DNA of 64,000 nucleotides, taken from contig NZ_SIHO01000003.1 in NCBI RefSeq assembly GCF_004681125.1, forward strand, positions 462,122 through 526,121, read 5' to 3'. Each line of letters opens with the position of its first letter. The first letter of the stretch is position 1. Origin of the DNA: Glacieibacterium arshaanense (GTDB lineage: Bacteria; Pseudomonadota; Alphaproteobacteria; Sphingomonadales; Sphingomonadaceae). A model generated the notes under the pieces. It searched no databases. It saw only the letters and a program-made list of their open reading frames with translations, and was not told where the DNA came from. The translations under genes were made by a program, and so were the position numbers. Of this stretch, positions 51,974-61,474 are shown one piece after another.

Positions 51974-52833
51974 TGGGCGACTGGGACACCTGGATTGGCC
52001 GCGAAGAGCGCCTCAGCGACCGCATCGACGCCGGGCTGGTGACGCGCTGGCTCGCGACGCTCGACCGCGACGCGCCTGCTGATGGCAGCGTGCCGCAGGG
52101 GCTGCACTGGTGCCTCGGCCTGCCCGATGCACCGACCGCACGGCTCGGCCCCGACGGCCACCCGCGCCGCGATGACAGCCCCGACAGCTTCATGCCGCCG
52201 GTGCCGCTGCCGCGCCGCATGTGGGCGTCGAGCAAAGTCGAATTTCTGGCACCGCTGCACATTGGCGAGGCGGTCACCCGCACCTCGCGCATCCTGTCGA
52301 TTACCGAGAAATCGGGCGGTTCGGGCCAATTGGTGTTCGTCGATGTCGGCCATGAAACCGCCGGCGCCAGCGGCGTCGCGGTCCGTGAAACGCAAAGTAT
52401 CGTCTATCGCGGTGCGGCTGCCCCGGAGGCGCCGCTGTCGCCACCCGCGCCCGGTGCCGGAAGCTTCGACCCGTCGGCATGGCACGCGCACCGCACGCTG
52501 ACGCCGACCGAACCGCTGCTGTTCCGCTACTCCGCGCTGACCTTCAACAGCCACCGCATCCACTATGACCTGCCCTATGCGACCGACGAGGAACGCTACC
52601 GCGGGCTGGTCGTCCACGGCCCGCTGACCGCGACGCTATTACTCGACCTCGCGCGGCGTGGGTTGGGCGACAATGCGCTCGCCGGCTTCGCCTTCCGCGG
52701 GCTGTCACCGGCAATCTGCGGCGAAGCGCTGCATCTGGTGCTGCGCGGGCAGGGCGCCGACATCGAACTCGCGGCGTTTGCCGCCGATGGGCGCCAGATC
52801 ATGGCGGGTTCGGCGCAAAGCGCTGCGTCATGA
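51973..52833 (+). CDS. HTD2/MaoC-like dehydratase, mesaconyl-CoA-hydratase-like
   Basis: 286 residues in two hotdog halves. The HTD2-type signature FRYSALTFNSHRIHYDLPYATDEERYRGLVVHGPL is at ~residues 178-213. The first half has MPPVPLPRRMWASSKVEFLAPLHIGEAVTRTSRI. Relatives include mesaconyl-C4-CoA hydratase and 3-hydroxyacyl-ACP dehydratases. The start overlaps the upstream stop by one base (TGATG). Next to the Mcd-like enzyme, hydration of a mesaconyl-type thioester is a fair hypothesis. Confidence 0.87.
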   Translation: MGDWDTWIGREERLSDRIDAGLVTRWLATLDRDAPADGSVPQGLHWCLGLPDAPTARLGPDGHPRRDDSPDSFMPPVPLPRRMWASSKVEFLAPLHIGEAVTRTSRILSITEKSGGSGQLVFVDVGHETAGASGVAVRETQSIVYRGAAAPEAPLSPPAPGAGSFDPSAWHAHRTLTPTEPLLFRYSALTFNSHRIHYDLPYATDEERYRGLVVHGPLTATLLLDLARRGLGDNALAGFAFRGLSPAICGEALHLVLRGQGADIELAAFAADGRQIMAGSAQSAAS

Positions 52834-53885
52834 GCGAGGACCGCATGAACCGCTACTGGACGCTCGCCGGGGTGCCCTCGACACCGTGGCCGACCGAGGC
52901 GACTTATGTGGTCGCCGAAGCCGCGATGCCGGTTCCCGGCCCGAACCAGGCGCTGACGCGGACGATCTATGTGTCGCTCGACCCCTATCAATGGGGCTAT
53001 CAGCGCCGCGGCGCGGTTGCCCCGGGCGACCCGTGCCATGCGCGCACCGTCAGCCAGGTGGTCGCCAGCAACATCGACGGCATCGTGCCCGGCGACTTCG
53101 TTTTCGGCACCAACGGCTGGGCCGAATATGGCCTGATGGGCGAAGGCGTCGCGCGGCCGGCCTATATGATCCCGCGCAAGCTCGACCCCGCGCAGGGCAA
53201 GATCAGCAATGCGCTCGACGTGCTCGGCATGCTCGGGCTGACCGCTTATGCCGGGCTGATGCTGCAATGCGCGCCGCGACCCGGCGAAACCGTCGTCGTA
53301 TCGGCAGCCGCGGGCGGCGTCGGGCAGATTGTCGGGCAGCTGGCGAAACTCGCCGGGTGCCGCGTCGTCGGCATTGCCGGGCGTGACGCCAAATGCCGCT
53401 ACGTTGTCGATGAACTCGGCTTTGACGCATGCGTGTCGCACCTGTCGCCCAGCTTCGCCGCGGACCTCAAATCGGCGTGCCCCGCCGGCATCGATGTCTA
53501 TTTCGAAAACGTCGGCGGCGCGGTGTTCGCGGCGGTGCTGGCACTGTTCAACGCCGACGCGCGCATGACGATCTGCGGCATCATCGCGCATTACGGAGAT
53601 GCGACCCCCGCCGACGCCATCGCCGCCGAACGGCGCGCTGCCGAAGCCCGCGGTGTCACCGTCCACAATCTGTTCGTCGGCGATTTTGTCGAAAGCTGGC
53701 ACGACCGCTTCCTCGCCGATGTCGCGCCGCAGGTCGCCGCCGGCCGGATACGCTACCGCGAAGACATCCGCGACGGCTTCATGGCAATCCCGTCGAGCTT
53801 TGCCGAAATGCTCAAGGGCGATGCGTTCGGCAAGACGATGGTCCGCATTTCACCCGATCCGACGCTGCCAGTGTCATCAAGCTGA
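52830..53885 (+). CDS. Zinc-less MDR-family NADPH oxidoreductase (CurA/PTGR-like)
   Basis: 351 residues. Medium-chain reductase of the leukotriene-B4 dehydrogenase/curcumin reductase type. The N-terminal motif is TIYVSLDPYQWGY and the nucleotide-binding region is VVSAAAGGVGQIVGQLAKLAGCRVVGIAG. FENVGGAVFAAVLALFN and ICGIIAHYG are also typical. There are no zinc ligands. It reduces activated carbon-carbon double bonds. Last gene of the coupled run (ATGA with its neighbour). Confidence 0.92.
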   Translation: MSEDRMNRYWTLAGVPSTPWPTEATYVVAEAAMPVPGPNQALTRTIYVSLDPYQWGYQRRGAVAPGDPCHARTVSQVVASNIDGIVPGDFVFGTNGWAEYGLMGEGVARPAYMIPRKLDPAQGKISNALDVLGMLGLTAYAGLMLQCAPRPGETVVVSAAAGGVGQIVGQLAKLAGCRVVGIAGRDAKCRYVVDELGFDACVSHLSPSFAADLKSACPAGIDVYFENVGGAVFAAVLALFNADARMTICGIIAHYGDATPADAIAAERRAAEARGVTVHNLFVGDFVESWHDRFLADVAPQVAAGRIRYREDIRDGFMAIPSSFAEMLKGDAFGKTMVRISPDPTLPVSSS

Positions 53886-53967
53886 CGCACTGCAATCGGC
53901 AATTGGCGGTTTAACCGAATCCTGTTTAGGGACGACCAAAATCACGTTACTTGGGCAGCAAATCACT

Positions 53968-54786
53968 ATGTCGGAAAATCGCGTCCTGCCGCTCGCCGGT
54001 GTCCACAACTTCCGCGACTATGGCGGCTACGGTGTCGCCGGCGGTGGCCGCTTGCGGAAGGGCGTACTGTTCCGGTCGGGTCAGCATCTTGAAGCGACGC
54101 CGGACGACCTCGCCGCGGTCGACGCGCTGGGGATCGCCAACATCATCGACTTGCGCGGTGACAACGAACGCCTGCTCTACCCGTGCCGTCGCGGGCCGGG
54201 CTTTGCCGCAGCGGTGCTCTTCGCCCCCGGCGAAACCACCGGCGCCGGTTCCGCCCCGCATGTCGAGGCGGCGGCTTCGCAAGTTGAAGCGCCCGCCGCG
54301 TCACTCGCCAGCGGTGCCGCTGCGGAGGCGCGACTGCGCATGACCAACAGCTATGCCGTGATGCCGTTCCGTCCGGTGCTCGCCGGCAGCTTCAGCCATT
54401 ATTTCGCGGCACTCGGTCGCGGCGAGGGCGCCAGCCTGGTGCACTGCCTGGCCGGCAAGGACCGCACCGGTCTCGCGGTGGCGCTGCTGCAGGCGCTGAT
54501 GGGCGTGCATGCCGATGACATCATGGCAGATTATCTGCTCACCAACACTGCCGGCGACGTCGAACGCCGCATCGAAGCCGGTGGTCGCCTGGTGCGCGCG
54601 CATGCGTCGGTGCCGCTTGATGATGACGCGGTGCGCGTCGTGATGTCGGTCGAGCCCGCCTATCTCGACACCGCGTTTGCCGCGATTCGCGAACGCCACG
54701 GCAGCGTCGAGGCCTATGCCGAAGCCGCCTGCGGCGTCACGCCGGCGTTGCGCGAAGCGATTGCCGCGCAGCTGATCGAGGGCTGA
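53968..54786 (+). CDS. Tyrosine-phosphatase-like protein (Y_phosphatase3 family)
   Basis: 272 residues from ATG 53968. The family start LPLAGVHNFRDYGGY and RKGVLFRSGQHLEA are clear, as is the P-loop LVHCLAGKDRTGLAVALLQ, whose cysteine and arginine are catalytic. Members dephosphorylate proteins or phosphoinositides. An 82-base gap separates it from the acyl-CoA operon, so cotranscription is possible but unproved. Confidence 0.92.
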   Translation: MSENRVLPLAGVHNFRDYGGYGVAGGGRLRKGVLFRSGQHLEATPDDLAAVDALGIANIIDLRGDNERLLYPCRRGPGFAAAVLFAPGETTGAGSAPHVEAAASQVEAPAASLASGAAAEARLRMTNSYAVMPFRPVLAGSFSHYFAALGRGEGASLVHCLAGKDRTGLAVALLQALMGVHADDIMADYLLTNTAGDVERRIEAGGRLVRAHASVPLDDDAVRVVMSVEPAYLDTAFAAIRERHGSVEAYAEAACGVTPALREAIAAQLIEG

Positions 54787-54847
54787 CGCGCAGCCGCGCC
54801 GACGGCGGTCGGCGTGATTTTCGGGGGGCTTTGGGGGTCTTCGCGAA

Positions 54848-54922
<75 letters not shown>

Positions 54923-54998
54923 ACATTCGCGAGGCGCGGCTATGGAGGAGGGGTCACCGCCTTGTCAAGCCGCGTCGGGTCGTGGCAAGGCATTTTGC

Positions 54999-55145
54999 AT
55001 GGCAAAACCGAGCAAACCCGCAACCGAGGCCGAGCGTCGCAATGCGCGGCTCGCTGAAGCGTTGCGCGCCAATCTGGCGCGGCGCAAGGCGCGCGCCCGT
55101 GCCGAAGGTGCCGCAGGCGACGAAGAGAATGAAGTTAACAATTAG
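54999..55145 (+). CDS. Small basic protein of unknown function (48 residues)
   Basis: 48 residues starting MAKPSKPATEAERRNARLAEA, rich in Arg, Ala and Lys, probably one long charged helix, with an acidic end (GDEENEVNN). ATG 54999 has AAGG nine bases upstream. It stands alone between the tRNA and the glutathione peroxidase gene. Similar short basic proteins occur in sphingomonads, but no function is known to me. Confidence 0.65.
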   Translation: MAKPSKPATEAERRNARLAEALRANLARRKARARAEGAAGDEENEVNN

Positions 55146-55218
55146 TTAGCTGTAAACTTCGCGCAGAACCCTCAGGACCCGTAAAGACTGAACAAATTCG
55201 CCGCGTAGGTCGTTGCAA

Positions 55219-55770
55219 TCAGGCGGGTGTGGCCAGCGCCTTTTTGATGGCATCCTGCAGTGCCGGCGACATTGGCGTCACCTTGTGGTTGAACGACTGC
55301 AGAAGCTGGCCATCACGGCCCACCAGGAATTTGTGGAAATTCCATTCGGGTTCGACCGACGGGCCCATCGTCTTGACCGCCCATTGGTAGAACGGCGCGG
55401 CATTCTTGCCGGTGACGACGCTGCGTTCGGTCATCGGGAAGCGGATGCCGAACTTCGATTCGCAGAATTCCTTGATCTTGGCGTTGCTGTCCGATTCCTG
55501 GTTGAAGTCGTTTGACGGGATGCCGATGACGACCAGCCCCTGCGCCGAGTAGGTCTCGTACAGCTTTTGCAGGCCTTCATATTGCGGGGTGAAGCCGCAG
55601 AAGCTCGCGGTATTGACCACCAGCAGCACCTTGCCCTTGAACTGCGCGAACGGCATCGGCTTGCCGTCGATGGTTTCCATGTTGAAGCCATAGGCATTGC
55701 CGGGCAGCGCCGCAGGGGCGGCGGCGACCGCGACAATTGCGGCGGCGGTCAGGGTCAGCAGCTTGTACAT
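55219..55770 (-). CDS. Glutathione peroxidase family protein with signal peptide
   Basis: 183 residues from ATG 55770. A signal peptide (MYKLLTLTAAAIVAVAAAPAALP) suggests export to the periplasm. The thioredoxin-fold core has the peroxidatic C58 in VVNTASFCGFTPQYEGLQKLY, FPSND-type IPSNDFNQE, and WNFHKFLVGRDG. It uses cysteine, not selenocysteine. Such enzymes often take electrons from thioredoxin rather than glutathione. Confidence 0.93.
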   Translation of the reverse strand: MYKLLTLTAAAIVAVAAAPAALPGNAYGFNMETIDGKPMPFAQFKGKVLLVVNTASFCGFTPQYEGLQKLYETYSAQGLVVIGIPSNDFNQESDSNAKIKEFCESKFGIRFPMTERSVVTGKNAAPFYQWAVKTMGPSVEPEWNFHKFLVGRDGQLLQSFNHKVTPMSPALQDAIKKALATPA

Positions 55771-55846
55771 GCGGGTTCTCCAATAGCGTTGGCCAAAGCT
55801 GGCGCAATTGCCGCGGCAACGCAATGCGCGCCAGCGCCGCAGCCGG

Positions 55847-57634
55847 TCACAAAGGTGCCGTCATCGCGTTGAGCCACTTGGCCTGCACATCATCGAGCAG
55901 TGGGCCGACTTCGGCATTCACGCGCGCGTGATAGGCATCGACCCAGGCGCGTTCGTCGGCGGTCAGCAGCGCGACATCGATGAGGTTGCGGTCGATCGGC
56001 GCCAGCGTCAGCGTCTCGAACCCGTACATCGGCTTTTCGGCGCCGGGCACATCACGTTCGACGACCAGCACGAGGTTTTCGATGCGGATGCCGTATTCGC
56101 CGGTTTTGTAATAGCCCGGCTCGTCGGACAGGATCATGCCGGGCATCAGCGGTTCCTCGCCGCCGGTGCCGATGACGGTGGCGATGCGCTGCGGGCCTTC
56201 GTGGACCGACAGATAGCTGCCGACGCCGTGGCCGGTGCCGTGCGCGTAATCCAATCCGACTTCCCACAGCGGCAGCCGCGCCAGCACATCCAATTGCCCG
56301 CCGCGCGTGCCCTTGGGAAACACCGCGCGCGCCACCGCGATATGGCCCTTGAGCACGCGGGTGAAGCGGTCGCGCATTTCCGCCGTCGGCGTACCGACCG
56401 CCATCGTCCGCGTCACGTCGGTGGTGCCGTCTTTGTACTGGCCGCCCGAATCGAGCAGGAACAGACTGTTCATCGTGATCGGCAGATTCGTCGCTTCGGA
56501 CACGCGGTAATGGACAATGGCGCCGTTGGGGCCGGCGCCCGAAATCGTGTCGAAACTCAGGTCTTCGAGCTGGTTGGTGGCGTCGCGGAACTGGCGCAGC
56601 TTGGCGGCCGCTTGCAATTCGTCGAGCTTGCCCTTGGGCGCCTCGCCATCGAACCAATGCAGGAAGCGCGTCAGCGCCGCGCCGTCGCGCAGGTGCGCCG
56701 CCTTGGTGCCGGCGATTTCGGTCGGGTTCTTGACCGCCTTGGGCAGCACGCACGGATCGCGGGTCTCGTGGATGCGCGCGCCGCCCGCTGCCAGCCGCTC
56801 GAAGATCGCCGCGACCGCGCTCGCCGGATCGGCGACCACGGTCTTGCTGCCGAGCGCCTCCAACGCATCGCCGAACGCGCTGCGGTCATGCGTGCGGACA
56901 TCGCTGCCTAGATGCGCACGCACCGCGTCGGTCAGCTTGCCGGGCTCGACAAACAGGTCGGCGCTGGCATCGGCATGGACGATGGCGAACGCCAGCGCCA
57001 CCGGCGTGCGCGCCACGTCGCGGCCGCGGATATTGAGCAGCCAGGCGATCGAATCGAGCGCGGTGATGACGACGGCATCGCTGTTCTGCGTCTTGAGCCA
57101 CGCCGCGACCGCGGCACGCTTGTCGGCCGACGATTGCCCGGCGAGTGCAGCATCATGGACCTCGAGCGCCGCGCCCGACGGCGCCGGCCGTGTCGCCCAG
57201 ACGCTGTCGATCGGGTTCTGCGGCTGTGCGACCAGCTCGGCACCGCGCGCCGCGAGTGCCTTGGCGGTCGCCGTCACCCAGCCCTTGGTGTGCAGCCACG
57301 GGTCATAGCCGATGCGGTCGCCGGCCTTGGCATTGACCGCGAGCCAATCGGTCGTCGGCGTTTCGGGGATGCTGATGTAATCGTACAGCGCGCCGTCGAC
57401 CTGCGCGCGGACCTGCAGCGTGTAGCGGCCGTCGGTGAACATCGCCGCCTTGTCCGCCAGCACCACCGCCGCGCCCGCCGAGCCTTCAAAGCCGGTCAGC
57501 CACGCCAGCCGTTGCGCATATCCGCCGACATATTCGCTCATATGCTCGTCGGTGAGCGGAATGACGAAACCGGTGAGTTCGGTCGCGGCGAGCGTATCGC
57601 GCAGCGCAGCAAGACGGGCGGCATGGGTCGACAT
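55847..57634 (-). CDS. pepP: Xaa-Pro aminopeptidase (M24B family)
   Basis: 595 residues, the long three-domain form with two creatinase-like N-terminal domains. The C-terminal pita-bread domain has metal ligands in LFLLDSGGQYKDGTTDVTRTM (two Asp), GTGHGVGSYLSVHEGP (His), and two later glutamates near DEPGYYKTGEYGIRIEN. It removes an N-terminal residue before proline. It diverges from a small gene. Confidence 0.93.
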   Translation of the reverse strand: MSTHAARLAALRDTLAATELTGFVIPLTDEHMSEYVGGYAQRLAWLTGFEGSAGAAVVLADKAAMFTDGRYTLQVRAQVDGALYDYISIPETPTTDWLAVNAKAGDRIGYDPWLHTKGWVTATAKALAARGAELVAQPQNPIDSVWATRPAPSGAALEVHDAALAGQSSADKRAAVAAWLKTQNSDAVVITALDSIAWLLNIRGRDVARTPVALAFAIVHADASADLFVEPGKLTDAVRAHLGSDVRTHDRSAFGDALEALGSKTVVADPASAVAAIFERLAAGGARIHETRDPCVLPKAVKNPTEIAGTKAAHLRDGAALTRFLHWFDGEAPKGKLDELQAAAKLRQFRDATNQLEDLSFDTISGAGPNGAIVHYRVSEATNLPITMNSLFLLDSGGQYKDGTTDVTRTMAVGTPTAEMRDRFTRVLKGHIAVARAVFPKGTRGGQLDVLARLPLWEVGLDYAHGTGHGVGSYLSVHEGPQRIATVIGTGGEEPLMPGMILSDEPGYYKTGEYGIRIENLVLVVERDVPGAEKPMYGFETLTLAPIDRNLIDVALLTADERAWVDAYHARVNAEVGPLLDDVQAKWLNAMTAPL

Positions 57635-57702
57635 GGGGCAGGCTTCCGGGCAGGTTGAGAACCGTTCTTACGCCTTGCAGCGCCACCATGAAAGGACTTG
57701 CG

Positions 57703-57879
57703 ATGCGCGATTCGACGAAGGCCGGCCCGATTGCCACCAAGGCGCGCCCGCGTGCCGTGAAGGCGGTGGCACGCTTCAAGCCCGGCGACCTGATCACCGC
57801 CGAAGCGCTCAACGGCATCATCGACGCGGTCAACGCACTCGCTGACCGCGTCGCGGCATTGGAGAAGCGCTGCGGCTGA
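57703..57879 (+). CDS. Small coiled-coil-like protein (58 residues)
   Basis: 58 residues from ATG 57703, with AAAGGA six to seven bases upstream. A basic N-terminus (TKARPRAVKAVARFKPGD) leads to a heptad-like helix, LITAEALNGIIDAVNALADRVAALEKRCG. It could oligomerise. No family is recognised. It precedes the prolyl oligopeptidase gene by 38 bases and may be cotranscribed. Confidence 0.6.
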   Translation: MRDSTKAGPIATKARPRAVKAVARFKPGDLITAEALNGIIDAVNALADRVAALEKRCG

Positions 57880-57917
57880 GAGTCGACCTGACCGCACCGC
57901 GCCGGTAAACAGGACGC

Positions 57918-59966
57918 ATGACCCAACCGCCCGTCGCTGAACGCCGCCCGCACACCGTCACCCACCACGGCGTCAGCATAGACGACCCCTGGGCATGGCT
58001 GCGTGACCCCGGCTATCCGACCGTGACCGATGCGTCGGTGCTCGCCTATCTCAACGCCGAAAACGACTGGTTCAACGCTTGGGCGAAACCCCGCCAGGCG
58101 CAGATCGATGCACTGACCGCCGAACTGCGCGGCCGTATCGTCGAGGATGACGCCAGCGTCCCGGCGCGCGACGGTGGCTATGACTATTGGTGGCGCTTCG
58201 AAACCGGCGGCCAATACCGGCTGTGGCTGCGACGCCCAGCCGGTGGCGGTGACGAACAACTCATTCTCAGCGAACCGGCGCTCGCCGAGGGTCACGACTA
58301 TTTCCGCCTCGGCGGCCTGACGGTCAGCCCCGATGGCCGGCTGCTCGCCTACGCCACCGATTGCGACGGTTCCGAACGCTTCACGCTCAAGGTCTGCGAC
58401 ATTGCGACCGGTGCCGACATCGCGACGGTCGCCACCACCACCATCGGCTCGCCGGTCTGGGCGGCGGACTCATCGGCGCTGGCATGGACCGAAGTCGATG
58501 AGCGCTGGCGCCCGTGGCGCGTCCGGCTGCACCGGCTCGGGCAGGGCAGCGACGATGCCGTGCTGTTCGAAGAAGCCGACATCGGCTTCCGCGTCCACGT
58601 CAGCCGCAGCCAGGACCGGAGCCATTGGCTCATTGTTGTTTCCGATCATGTGACGAGCGAAGTCCACCTCGTCCCCGCCGCCGCGCCGCTGACCCCACCA
58701 AGTCTGGTGTCGGCGCGGCAGGCGGGCCGCGAATATGATGTCGATGTGCGTGGGGAAACGCTGTTCATCCGCGCCAACGACACCCACCCCAATTTCCGCA
58801 TCGTCCGCGCCGCGCTCGACACGCCGGGCGATTGGCACGAAGTCATCGCCGCCAGCGACCGCCACTATATCCGCGGGCTGACAGCCTTCACCTCGTACCT
58901 TGCGATTTCCGAACGCGTCGAAGGCCTCGACCAGATCCGTCTGCATCTGAACGACGGTCGCGACCATTACGTCGCCCTTCCCGAAGCGAGCTACACCGCA
59001 TCGCTGGGCACCAACGCCGAACCCGACGCGCCGGTGCTGCGCCTCGGCTACAGCTCGATGGTCACGCCGAATACGGTGTTCGATTATGACGTGGCCGCGC
59101 AGACGCTGTGCCCACGCAAGGTGCAGCAGGTGCCGTCGGGCTATGATGCCAGCCAGTATGAAACGCTGCGGCTGACCGCCACCGCACGCGACGGCACTGT
59201 GGTGCCGGTGTCGGTGGTGATGCGCCGCGACTTCCCGCGCGACGGCTCGGGCAAGCTGCACCTGTATGGCTACGGCGCCTACGGCATCGCGATTCCGCCG
59301 AACTTTTCGACCAGCCGCCTCAGCCTGCTCGACCGCGGTATCGCCTATGCCATCGCGCATGTCCGCGGCGGCGACGACCTCGGCTACCAATGGTATCTCG
59401 ACGGCAAGCTCGCCAAGCGCACCAACAGCTTCACCGATTTCGTCGATTGCGCCCATGCATTGATCGCCGCCGGGCTGACGCGCGCCGGCAACATCTCGAT
59501 CAGCGGCGGCTCTGCCGGCGGCGAGCTGATGGGCGCGGTGATGAACAGCGATCCCGAGCTGTGGTGCGGCGTCGTCGCGCATGTGCCATTTGTCGATGTG
59601 CTGGCGACGATGCTCGACGCCAGCCTGCCGCTGACGCCCGGCGAATGGCCCGAATGGGGCAACCCGATCGAGGACAAGGCGGCGTTCGACCTCATCGCCA
59701 GCTACAGCCCGTATGACAATGTGGCAGCCTGTGCCTATCCGCCGCTGCTGGTGACGGCGGGGCTCAACGACCCGCGCGTCACCTATTGGGAGCCGGCGAA
59801 ATGGGTGGCGAAGCTGCGCGCCACCAAGACCGACAGCAATCTGTTGCTGCTCAAGACCAACATGGATGCCGGCCACGGCGGCAAGTCGGGGCGCTTCGAC
59901 AGCCTCGGCGAGATCGCCGAAGAGTATCAGTTCCTGATCGAGGCGCACGATGCCGCCGCCCGCTGA
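57918..59966 (+). CDS. Prolyl oligopeptidase family serine peptidase (S9A)
   Basis: 682 residues. An N-terminal beta-propeller region (DDPWAWLRDPGYP; YDYWWRFETGGQYRLWLRRP) is followed by the alpha/beta-hydrolase peptidase domain. The nucleophile serine is in ISISGGSAGGELMGAVMN and the histidine in NMDAGHGGKSGRFD. YGAYGIAIPPNFSTSRLSLLDRG is the usual S9 motif. It cuts short peptides after proline. No signal peptide. The last 17 bases overlap the next gene. Confidence 0.94.
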   Translation: MTQPPVAERRPHTVTHHGVSIDDPWAWLRDPGYPTVTDASVLAYLNAENDWFNAWAKPRQAQIDALTAELRGRIVEDDASVPARDGGYDYWWRFETGGQYRLWLRRPAGGGDEQLILSEPALAEGHDYFRLGGLTVSPDGRLLAYATDCDGSERFTLKVCDIATGADIATVATTTIGSPVWAADSSALAWTEVDERWRPWRVRLHRLGQGSDDAVLFEEADIGFRVHVSRSQDRSHWLIVVSDHVTSEVHLVPAAAPLTPPSLVSARQAGREYDVDVRGETLFIRANDTHPNFRIVRAALDTPGDWHEVIAASDRHYIRGLTAFTSYLAISERVEGLDQIRLHLNDGRDHYVALPEASYTASLGTNAEPDAPVLRLGYSSMVTPNTVFDYDVAAQTLCPRKVQQVPSGYDASQYETLRLTATARDGTVVPVSVVMRRDFPRDGSGKLHLYGYGAYGIAIPPNFSTSRLSLLDRGIAYAIAHVRGGDDLGYQWYLDGKLAKRTNSFTDFVDCAHALIAAGLTRAGNISISGGSAGGELMGAVMNSDPELWCGVVAHVPFVDVLATMLDASLPLTPGEWPEWGNPIEDKAAFDLIASYSPYDNVAACAYPPLLVTAGLNDPRVTYWEPAKWVAKLRATKTDSNLLLLKTNMDAGHGGKSGRFDSLGEIAEEYQFLIEAHDAAAR

Positions 59967-60360
59967 CCGCCCGTCATTCTCGCAGACCGTCGTCGCACAG
60001 CCCGCCGACATCGACGAGCTCGGCCATGTCAGCAACATCGTCTACGTCCGCTGGATCCAGGACATCGCCACCGCGCACTGGCGCGCCGTCGCCCGTCCCG
60101 AAGACATCGCCGCGTTCGTCTGGGTCGTAACGCGCCACGAGATCGACTACGCCCGCGCCACTTTGGAAGGCGAAACAGTAACGCTGACGACCTGGGTCGG
60201 CACGCCGCGCGGCGCGCGCTTCGACCGCTACGTCGAAATCACCGGCGCCGACGGCAAGCTGCGCGCCAGCGCCACCACGGTCTGGGCGCTCGTCGACGCC
60301 GCCACCCGCCGCGCACTGCGCGTGCCCGCCGAAGTCGCGGCGCCGTTTCTGACGGTTTGA
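59950..60360 (+). CDS. 4HBT-type acyl-CoA thioesterase
   Basis: 136 residues, one hotdog domain of the 4-hydroxybenzoyl-CoA thioesterase type: ADIDELGHVSNIVYVRWIQDIATAHW carries the catalytic aspartate region. RHEIDYARATLEGETVTLTTWVG follows. It overlaps the end of the peptidase gene and is coupled to it. The acyl group is unknown. Confidence 0.88.
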   Translation: MPPPADRPSFSQTVVAQPADIDELGHVSNIVYVRWIQDIATAHWRAVARPEDIAAFVWVVTRHEIDYARATLEGETVTLTTWVGTPRGARFDRYVEITGADGKLRASATTVWALVDAATRRALRVPAEVAAPFLTV

Positions 60361-60363
60361 GTG

Positions 60364-60494
60364 TAGGGCCTCCGGCGGGCAGGGGCTTGCCCCTGCACCC
60401 ATATGCTGCCGGTGCCTCAGCCGCGACGCCCGAATTCGATGCACCCACCCAAACCTATGGGTGCAGGGGCAAGCCCCTGCCCGCCGGAGGCCCC
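60364..60494. repeat. REPIN-like pair between convergent genes (locus j)
   Basis: Units at 60364-60400 and 60458-60494. Both carry the hairpin GCAGGGGC-TT-GCCCCTGC, a variant unique in the window and identical in both halves. Between the thioesterase and nuclease genes. Confidence 0.92.
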
Positions 60495-60503
60495 TGAACT
60501 ACT

Positions 60504-61436
60504 CTATGGCTTGGCCAAAGCCATCGTCAGCGTATCGGCAATCCGGTAGCCGCCGGCGGCCAGCCGCTGCTGCGCGACCAGCATCGATTTGGCGCGATAG
60601 GCGTCCGACACTGCGGGAGCGTTGAGCGCTACCGGCGTCGCGTGCAGGAAGGCGTCGGTATAGGCAACGTCGCGGGCGAGCGCGTAGCTTTCGTCCAGCC
60701 AGGCGCTGAACTGCTGCTGCGGCGTGCCGGTCGGTGCGGCGGGAATGGCGAGCGCGCGCGGCCAGCGCGTGGCCACTGGCACGGCCCAGGCGCTGGGTGT
60801 CGCTTCGGGGCCGCCGGGCATGTCGAACATGTCGTCCCAATAGGCGTGCAGGTCGATGGGCTTGCCGCCGGGGGTGCGGCGGACGTGGGCGAGCTGGCCG
60901 GCGCGGTCGGTCATCTTGTATTGCCATGACATCCAGTGCCCGGCGTGCAGCGGCTGCTGGATATCGCCGACGATGTGCATCAGCCAGCCGAGCGCCACGG
61001 CGCGGTCGGCGGGTGCGGCTTTGGGGTCACTGAACACCGCATAGTTGAGCGCGAAGGCGTCGCCGGCGTTGCCGTTGCGCCACGGCCAGATCGCCTTGGC
61101 GGGCGACACGACGCGCAGTTCGTAATGCCAATCGGGATGGTCCCATTTGCCGTCGGTGCCTTCGCCGACGCGGATATCGTCGGGCCAGCGCGCCAGCCAT
61201 TCGAACTGCGTGCGGGAGCGGGCGCTGCCGGTCAGCCCGGCGGTCGCGGCATCGAGCCGCGCCTTGTCGGGGTGCGCGGCAATGATCGCTTCGATCTGCG
61301 GCAGCAGCTCGGGATGTTCGCGTACCAGCGTGTCAAAGGCGATGGCGCCGGTGGTCATGTGGCCGGGTTGCGACCACGCCAGCGCCGGCGCGGCGATCAG
61401 CAGCAGCGCTGCGGCAAGGAACGGACGCAGGTTCAT
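60504..61436 (-). CDS. S1/P1 family nuclease, secreted
   Basis: 310 residues from ATG 61436. The signal peptide ends ...PALA, so the mature protein begins with the tryptophan of WSQPGHMTTGAIAF, the N-terminal zinc ligand of S1/P1 nucleases. More zinc ligands appear in WDHPDWHYEL, LGWLMHIVGDIQQPLHAGH and LHAYWDDMFD. It degrades single-stranded nucleic acids in the periplasm or outside the cell. Confidence 0.92.
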   Translation of the reverse strand: MNLRPFLAAALLLIAAPALAWSQPGHMTTGAIAFDTLVREHPELLPQIEAIIAAHPDKARLDAATAGLTGSARSRTQFEWLARWPDDIRVGEGTDGKWDHPDWHYELRVVSPAKAIWPWRNGNAGDAFALNYAVFSDPKAAPADRAVALGWLMHIVGDIQQPLHAGHWMSWQYKMTDRAGQLAHVRRTPGGKPIDLHAYWDDMFDMPGGPEATPSAWAVPVATRWPRALAIPAAPTGTPQQQFSAWLDESYALARDVAYTDAFLHATPVALNAPAVSDAYRAKSMLVAQQRLAAGGYRIADTLTMALAKP

Positions 61437-61474
61437 GCTGCGCAACATAACCGCGCGAAGGGCATGCGCCAGCA

